A DNA stretch of 11,816 bases from Pseudomonadales bacterium (GTDB lineage: Bacteria > Pseudomonadota > Gammaproteobacteria > Pseudomonadales > Azotimanducaceae): contig JAQWQN010000181.1 in assembly GCA_029244465.1 (NCBI GenBank), positions 1-11,816 of the forward strand, in the 5' to 3' direction. The position numbers were made by a program, and so were the translations under genes. The notes beneath the pieces were generated by a model. The model saw only the letters and a program-made list of their open reading frames with translations, did no database searches and had not been told where the DNA came from. Shown one piece after another: positions 7,502-11,816 of this stretch; the stretch's first letter is position 1, and each line of letters opens with the position of its first letter.

Positions 7502-7508
7502 ATCATAA

Positions 7509-7792
7509 ATGTTAGAGATCTCTGGCAAATCGGACAGCAGTCTTGCTATCGGCGGGAGGTTTGACGCCGGAAGCGCAACAGTTCCTCCACCAGCACCATG
7601 GGGACTGTACGCTTGACATGCAGGAGCTTGAGTACATTTCCAGCGCGGGTCTGGGCGTTTTATTGAAGACGCACAAACGATTTACCGGCTCAGAAGGTGC
7701 CCAGAGGCTGGTCAACGTAAGCACCCACATTAACGAATGGATTCGGTTACTCCGGCTTTGACAACCTGTTCGATATCACGACCGCCGAGTGA
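7509..7792 (+). pseudogene. STAS-domain antagonist gene, interrupted by two +1 frame changes
   Basis: The gene is seen only by reading three frames in turn. From ATG 7509 the protein begins MLEISGKSDSSLAIGGRFDAG, a normal STAS N-terminus, but this frame stops at 7614. Around 7570-7580 homology moves to the next frame: AQQFLHQHHGDCTLDM, then QELEYISSAGLGVLLKTHKR with the phospho-acceptor serine of ISSAGL, then RLVNVSTHINE. Around 7735-7741 it moves again: FGYSGFDNLFDITTAE and a TGA at 7790-7792. Removing one base at each site would give a STAS protein of about 93 residues with family-like spacing at the second junction. The parts are otherwise well conserved, so the breaks are recent, are sequence errors, or are bypassed in some way. 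No slippery heptamer is evident. It lies 65 nt before the permease with the ATPase-like tail, whose natural partner it would be. Confidence 0.82.
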
Positions 7793-7852
7793 CATCCAGT
7801 AAGCTCGTTAGGCCGCGCAGGACCACCCCGACATCAACAAGAAGATCTCCTT

Positions 7853-7856
7853 GGAG
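7853..7856 (+). promoter_or_regulatory. Ribosome binding site that bears on the permease start
   Basis: GGAG lies only 1 nt before the ATG at 7858, which is too close for normal initiation, but 7 nt before the in-frame TTG at 7864. The TTG may therefore be the true start, giving a protein beginning MSENQPQ. Another possibility is that translation arrives from upstream. Confidence 0.5.
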
Positions 7857-7857
7857 A

Positions 7858-9636
7858 ATGAATTTGAGCGAAAATCAGCCCCAAAACAAAAATATCCTGT
7901 ATGCGGTAGACGACAAACCGCCGCACTTGCTCTCCGCCCTGCTTGGCTTCCAGGTGGTTGCACTTATTCTCTCTGGAATAGTCCTCGTCCCGATTATCGC
8001 TCTCACCGCGGCCGGTGCGGATGATTCAGCCAAGAACTGGGCCGTATTTGGTGCATTACTCGTAAGTGGCTCGGTAACCATATTGCAGGCCAGGCCCATC
8101 GGACCCATCGGTTCTGGCTATGTGTTGTTTATGGGCACATCCGGTGCGTTTATTGCCGTATCGATTGCCGCACTGAAAGCTGGCGGGCTGCCCCTTCTTG
8201 CCTCGCTAATCGTGGCTTCTTCCTTTATCCAGTTTTTGTTCGCGCGACGGCTCGGGCTGTTTCGCAAAATCATCAACCCTACGGTCGGCGGAACCGTAGT
8301 GACCCTTATCGCGATAGCAGTCATGCCGATAGCATTCAACATGCTTACGCAAGTACCCGAAGATTTTGCTGGTTCCTCTGCGGCTCCAGCATGGACGGCG
8401 GCAATCTCCCTGACCATCGTTCTGTTGATGTCGTTCTTCGGCAACGGCAAGATGAAGCTCTGGGGCCCGGTCATTGGCGTTGTGGTTGGTTCCGTATTCG
8501 CCCACTTTGTGGGTCTGACTGATCTTAAACCTGTCTTCGAGGCCGCCTATATTGGTCTGCCGGACGCGACTTGGCCCGGGCTGGACCTCAGTTTCAGTGT
8601 AACCTTCTGGACGATGCTACCGGGTTTCATCATCGTCACTATTATCGGTGCGCTGGAAACCTACGGCGACGGCATCGCCATCCAAGAGGTCTCCCGCCGG
8701 GATAGCAGCCCACCAGATTACAAGGTGGTACAGGGCGCGGTGAATGCTGACGGAATGGGTAATTTGCTGTCCGGTCTTATCGGTACTTTGCCGAACACAA
8801 CCTATTCAACCAGCATATCGATTATCGACCTCACCGGGGTTGCAGCAAGAAGAGTGGGCATTTACGGGGGCATTCTACTCGTGCTGCTTGCTTTCTCGCC
8901 CAAGGTGTCGGCACTCCTTCAAGCGATCCCGGGACCCGTTGCCGGAACATTCGTGTTCTTCCTGATCGTACTTCTGTTTACTCACGGTATCCGGCTGATC
9001 GTAAGTGACGGCTTCTCGTTCGACAACGCTATGATCTTCGGCGTCTCGCTCTGGATGGGATACGGCTTTCAGGGTCAACTGGTGTTCCACGATCTTATGC
9101 CCCCGGTGGTTAACCAGCTTCTCGATAACGGCATGACTACCGGCGGCATAACAGCGGTTATCCTGTCTTTTCTGGTATCTCTCAAACAATCGCGTACGTT
9201 TCAAACTAAGGTAGACGCGGAAGTGGGTTCGTTGCACAAGGCGGTCGATTTCGTCCAGGGACGCGGAAAAGCGGTAGGCTGGCGCGGCGATGACCTTTCG
9301 AGGTTGGAACTCGTGCTTGAAGAAGCCTTTCTCTACCAGGTAGAGAAAGCCCGAAACGACAGCGACTTTCAGATTCGGATTATGCTGCGCAGCGTCGGTG
9401 AAAAACTGGAACTTGAATTTGTTAGCGCCCCGGGCGCAGCCAATCTTGAGGGACTTCTGGCAACGATGCAGCCGGTGCCTGATTTTTCCGATGATGATCT
9501 GCGGCTTCGACTTCTTTCCAGCATGGTCGAAGAAATCTCCCATCAGCAATTCAATAATCAGGATTATCTGTCGATATTGATTAGCCCAAAAGTTGGGTCG
9601 ACAGAGGACCAAATACGCAACCGGCGGGATTCCTGA
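7858..9636 (+). CDS. NCS2-family permease fused to a degenerate RsbW-like ATPase domain
   Basis: This 592-residue protein has two parts. Residues 1 to about 443 are an NCS2 (xanthine/uracil permease, SLC23) membrane domain: YAVDDKPP near the start, many hydrophobic helices, ALETYGDG in TM8 (E267 at the substrate-glutamate position) and the family block GNLLSGLIGTLPNTTYS (301-317) followed by LTGVAARRVG. Residues about 450-580 are cytosolic and resemble the anti-sigma ATPase encoded at 1192-1590: LELVLEEAFLYQVEKA matches its N-box region, LELEFVSAPG its G1 strand, and LRLRLLSSMVEEI with a final LSILIS its G2 helix and last strand. The catalytic features are lost: N46 of the free ATPase corresponds to Y493, and the G1 Asp and G2 glycines are absent. 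It should not act as a kinase but could bind a STAS protein, such as the one encoded just upstream. The frame is open from a GTG at 7789, but family N-termini favour 7858 or TTG 7864. The substrate is unknown. Confidence 0.88.
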   Translation: MNLSENQPQNKNILYAVDDKPPHLLSALLGFQVVALILSGIVLVPIIALTAAGADDSAKNWAVFGALLVSGSVTILQARPIGPIGSGYVLFMGTSGAFIAVSIAALKAGGLPLLASLIVASSFIQFLFARRLGLFRKIINPTVGGTVVTLIAIAVMPIAFNMLTQVPEDFAGSSAAPAWTAAISLTIVLLMSFFGNGKMKLWGPVIGVVVGSVFAHFVGLTDLKPVFEAAYIGLPDATWPGLDLSFSVTFWTMLPGFIIVTIIGALETYGDGIAIQEVSRRDSSPPDYKVVQGAVNADGMGNLLSGLIGTLPNTTYSTSISIIDLTGVAARRVGIYGGILLVLLAFSPKVSALLQAIPGPVAGTFVFFLIVLLFTHGIRLIVSDGFSFDNAMIFGVSLWMGYGFQGQLVFHDLMPPVVNQLLDNGMTTGGITAVILSFLVSLKQSRTFQTKVDAEVGSLHKAVDFVQGRGKAVGWRGDDLSRLELVLEEAFLYQVEKARNDSDFQIRIMLRSVGEKLELEFVSAPGAANLEGLLATMQPVPDFSDDDLRLRLLSSMVEEISHQQFNNQDYLSILISPKVGSTEDQIRNRRDS

Positions 9637-9846
9637 ATGGTTAAGAGTGCACTGCTCCGCAGTTGAGAAAGCCGCTGAATCCGAGGCGAGCGGCGCAACG
9701 CGTTTGGCGCGTTTGCGTGACCGCTTCCCACGATGGGATACGCGATCTCAGAGCTCACCGTCTCCGGAAAGCGTCGTTTGCATCGCCACGAGCCACATCC
9801 AGGCCTCTTTGCAATAGCGACCGCCACCGAGGCTAGGCCTTATAAC
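9637..9846. other. Short gene-free stretch after the permease
   Basis: No recognisable gene. Open frames at 9593-9817 and 9733-9918 have no family features; the end of the second overlaps the AGCS remnant. A strong hairpin lies at 9694-9717. The decayed symporter gene may begin inside this stretch, but homology is not traceable before about 9847. Confidence 0.5.
9694..9717. repeat. GC-rich hairpin downstream of the permease
   Basis: CGCAACGCG, loop TTTGG, CGCGTTTGCG: nine pairs with one bulged base, about 57 nt after the permease stop. No T-run follows, so it may be a 3' stabiliser or a poor terminator. Confidence 0.35.
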
Positions 9847-10377
9847 AGGGCTATTCGAGCAGCCGAGGGTTATCAAAACAGCGCGTTAATGGCGATTCCG
9901 TACCTCGGCGCGGTCTGATGATCCGGTGCGTCAAGGTACGGTAGCGATGTTAGACACCTTTATTGACACCTTTATTGACACCTTGTTGATTTGTATCATA
10001 ACTGCGCTGGTGATTATCGTTTCAGGCCTATGGACCCCGGGTGAATCTCGGTCAGCACTATCTGCCGCGGCTTTTAACCACGCTTTGCGAATTGTTTCGC
10101 CATCCTATTGTGACTCTAGGTCTGGCGCTCTGCGCGTTCACAACTATTTTGCATCGGAGCGTTTATCGTCTCCGATGTGTCGAATTCCTGTTTGGCATCA
10201 AGGCTAAATGACACTAAGGGGGTACCTTCGGTGCTGGCCATACCGATAGGCACGGTACTTAGGCTTGATTTTGTTTCGCTGTTGGTCGATGCCCTGATGG
10301 CATTGCCCAATTTATTGGCATTGATTTTGTTCGGGCCGATGGTGTTTATCATGGCGCGGGGGTATTTTTCGAAGTGA
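9847..10377 (+). pseudogene. Remnant of an AGCS sodium:alanine/glycine symporter gene (3' part, frameshifted)
   Basis: Four blocks in successive frames together spell the C-terminal third of an AGCS symporter. Block 1, about 9847-9906, reads RAIRAAEGYQNSALMA, aligning with the family RGxFSNEAGxGSAPxA motif. Block 2, about 9917-10087, reads DDPVRQGTVAMLDTFID, then LLICIITALVIIVSGLW and LSAAAFNHAL. Block 3, about 10089-10204, reads FRHPIVTLGLALCAFTTIL, then RCVEFLFGIKA. Block 4, about 10205-10377, reads VLAIPIGTVLRLDFVSLLVD, then ALMALPNLLALILFG and ends ARGYFSK. Each junction needs a +1 frame change, and spacing around the last junction matches the family. The conserved SNE and GWSYYGE residues are replaced, and a 12-bp duplication is present. 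The N-terminal two thirds are absent, so this is a dead gene. The upstream limit is uncertain. Confidence 0.85.
9953..9984 (+). repeat. 12-bp tandem duplication in the AGCS remnant
   Basis: GACACCTTTATT occurs at 9953-9964 and 9965-9976, followed by a partial GACACCTT to 9984. In translation it doubles TFID, where AGCS proteins normally have a single TFIDT. It keeps frame and probably arose by replication slippage. Confidence 0.85.
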
Positions 10378-10392
10378 TGTTGCAAATAATGT

Positions 10393-11676
10393 TTGGGGGC
10401 TTGTGTCTTGTACTTATCTCGTAGTTCAGCGGCACGTTATGGCAGCTGTGGTTTGCTCTACTTTGCGCAGGGTATTCCAAAAGGTCTTTTGAATATCGCT
10501 ATGCCGGCTTGGTTAGCCAGCCAGGGTATGTCTGCGTCTATGATTGCATCTTATCTTGCGATTATTGTGCTGCCATGGGTCTTCAAGCTCACGACAGGCC
10601 CGCTAATGGATCGGTTTCAATTTCCAGCGATGGGTTTGAGGCGGCCTTGGATACTGGGCGCCCAATTAGGCATGACGGTTGCGATGTGTTTGCTTGTGGT
10701 CATCGATGACCCGGTAGAACAGATGATGTTGTTGACTGCTCTTGCCGCAACAGTCCAGTTGTTTGCCGCTACACAGGATGTTGCCGTTGATGGCATGGCC
10801 ATCGATTTGGTGCCTGAGGAAGAGTATGGGCGAGTGAATGCATTTATGATGTTTGGTAAAGCAATTGGCTGGGCCAGTTCAGCAGCGGTTAGCGGCGTCC
10901 TTTTGTCGACAATGGGTTTGGGTCCCACAGCGGTGTTGGGGGCAGTGGTCTGTGGCGTTGTTTTTCTGGGTTTTTTCTACATTCGTGAACGAGAAGGTGA
11001 GCGCAGGTTCCCATGGAGTCAGGGTGAGCATCGAGCCGTTGTCTCTGCACCTGCGTCTATTAAGTTGTTGGTCACCTCGCTGAATGATGTTTTGTGGAGC
11101 AGAACCAGTCTGACGGTGTTTCTCATCCTGTTTTTTTACGGTCTGGTGAATGGCTATGGTGATGCCTTGATGCCTATTGCGGCTGTGAAGCTGTTTGGTC
11201 TGGCGAGCTCTGACTGGTCCAATTTGGTGGCAACCATGGGGTTGGCCGGTGCTTTCCTCGCTTTAGCAGTAGGACCGTTCATCGATAAGTTTGGCATCAA
11301 AAAAATGTCCACCTGGACGTTCGCATTGGTGTTTGGTCATGCGCTTTTGCTCGCTCAAACGGAGCATCTTTGGGTTGACGAGACTTATGTCCTCGTCATG
11401 CTGGCGATTTGGGTATTACTTGATCCGATGGCCAGCGTTTGTGTCATAGCCATAGCCATGAGTATTTGCACAAAGCGCGTATCGGCAACCCAATTTGCCG
11501 TTTATATGTCATCGGCTAATTTAGGGGTGTCGTTGGGGTCTAAACTTTTTGGTAAGGTTTCCGAAACAGCAAGTTATCCTGACAGCTACTTACTGCTGGC
11601 GTTGTTGATATTGTTTACCCTGGGTATTTTGTTCCTTTTCCGAAAGCCAGCTATGGATGCGTCACTTGGCACGTAG
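10393..11676 (+). CDS. AmpG/PAT-like major facilitator superfamily permease
   Basis: This inner-membrane permease of up to 427 residues has about 12 hydrophobic helices. The beginning LLYFAQGIPKGLLNIAMPAW (21-40), the MFS loop GPLMDRF (69-75) and the block ATQDVAVDGMAIDL (126-139) followed by GRVNAFM match the AmpG/PAT group, which includes muropeptide and acetyl-CoA transporters. Substrate is not predictable. The frame opens after a stop at 10387 with TTG codons at 10393 and 10408 and no ATG before residue 37. A GGGGG run at 10395-10399 lies about 8 nt before TTG 10408, which would start just before SRSSAARYG and suits the family. Codons look more T-rich than in the copper genes (judged by eye). 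It begins 15 bp after the dead symporter gene and is the last gene in the window; nothing recognisable follows to 11816. Confidence 0.85.
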   Translation: MGACVLYLSRSSAARYGSCGLLYFAQGIPKGLLNIAMPAWLASQGMSASMIASYLAIIVLPWVFKLTTGPLMDRFQFPAMGLRRPWILGAQLGMTVAMCLLVVIDDPVEQMMLLTALAATVQLFAATQDVAVDGMAIDLVPEEEYGRVNAFMMFGKAIGWASSAAVSGVLLSTMGLGPTAVLGAVVCGVVFLGFFYIREREGERRFPWSQGEHRAVVSAPASIKLLVTSLNDVLWSRTSLTVFLILFFYGLVNGYGDALMPIAAVKLFGLASSDWSNLVATMGLAGAFLALAVGPFIDKFGIKKMSTWTFALVFGHALLLAQTEHLWVDETYVLVMLAIWVLLDPMASVCVIAIAMSICTKRVSATQFAVYMSSANLGVSLGSKLFGKVSETASYPDSYLLLALLILFTLGILFLFRKPAMDASLGT

Positions 11677-11816
11677 ATTGTTTGCTCGAGCGCATTTAAC
11701 CCTTCCTCGGTAGGATTTGGAGGGCGTTTTGCGGATGTGCACGGCTGTGCCACTTTATTAGTGTCAATGTCTTGCGAGCTGTGGCCGCTGGCCGGGCAGG
11801 TGCAGTAGCCGCAGAG

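Noticed and set aside
7509..7792. Programmed ribosomal frameshifting in the STAS gene
   Set aside because: Two separate +1 events in a 93-residue protein would be needed and no slippery site or RF2-like stop context was seen. Mutation or sequence error is simpler.
8875..9612. Long open frame (245 codons) on the minus strand
   Set aside because: It lies wholly inside the permease gene, antisense to a clearly conserved protein, and its translation has no family features.
9593..9918. Two overlapping plus-strand frames after the permease
   Set aside because: No conserved family signal. The first overlaps the permease end, and the last third of the second is explained by the AGCS remnant.

Overview
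The window looks like a chromosomal segment of a gammaproteobacterium of moderate GC content. This is inferred from the copA/copB/csoR gene types, the AGCS remnant and the AmpG-like permease; no rRNA or other phylogenetic marker is present, so the placement is tentative. No insertion sequence, tRNA, CRISPR array or replication gene was found.

Layout. (1) 1-1061, minus strand: a channel-like membrane protein with two NAD-binding-like RCK/TrkA-N domains, cut off by the window edge. (2) 1192-1950: a small RsbW/SpoIIAB-like ATPase and a STAS anti-anti-sigma protein, convergent, forming an orphan partner-switching pair. (3) 1951-2497: no gene, two perfect hairpins. (4) 2498-7320: a copper block. 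copA (Tat-exported multicopper oxidase) and copB (outer-membrane protein) are translationally coupled on the minus strand. Divergent from them are csoR (copper-sensing repressor) and, 2 bp after it, a six-helix hybrid histidine kinase. A perfect CsoR-type palindrome lies between the two start codons. (5) 7509-9636: a second STAS gene, readable only through two +1 frame changes, followed by an NCS2-type permease whose C-terminus is a degenerate RsbW-like ATPase domain. (6) 9637-10377: a gene-poor stretch and the decayed 3' part of an AGCS sodium:amino-acid symporter gene. (7) 10393-11676: an AmpG/PAT-like MFS permease with no ATG start. The last 140 bp hold nothing recognisable.

How the genes work together. 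The copper block is a standard periplasmic copper-detoxification unit with a built-in repressor. The less ordinary part is the repeated partner-switching theme. A free ATPase/STAS pair sits at 1.2-2 kb. At 7.5-9.6 kb a STAS protein is encoded directly before a transporter that carries a kinase-dead-looking version of the same ATPase fold. The reading proposed here is a transporter whose activity is, or was, set by STAS binding to its fused RsbW-like tail. This is an inference from domain order and residue comparison. The broken frame of the STAS gene means the unit may be damaged in this strain, or that the sequence contains errors there.
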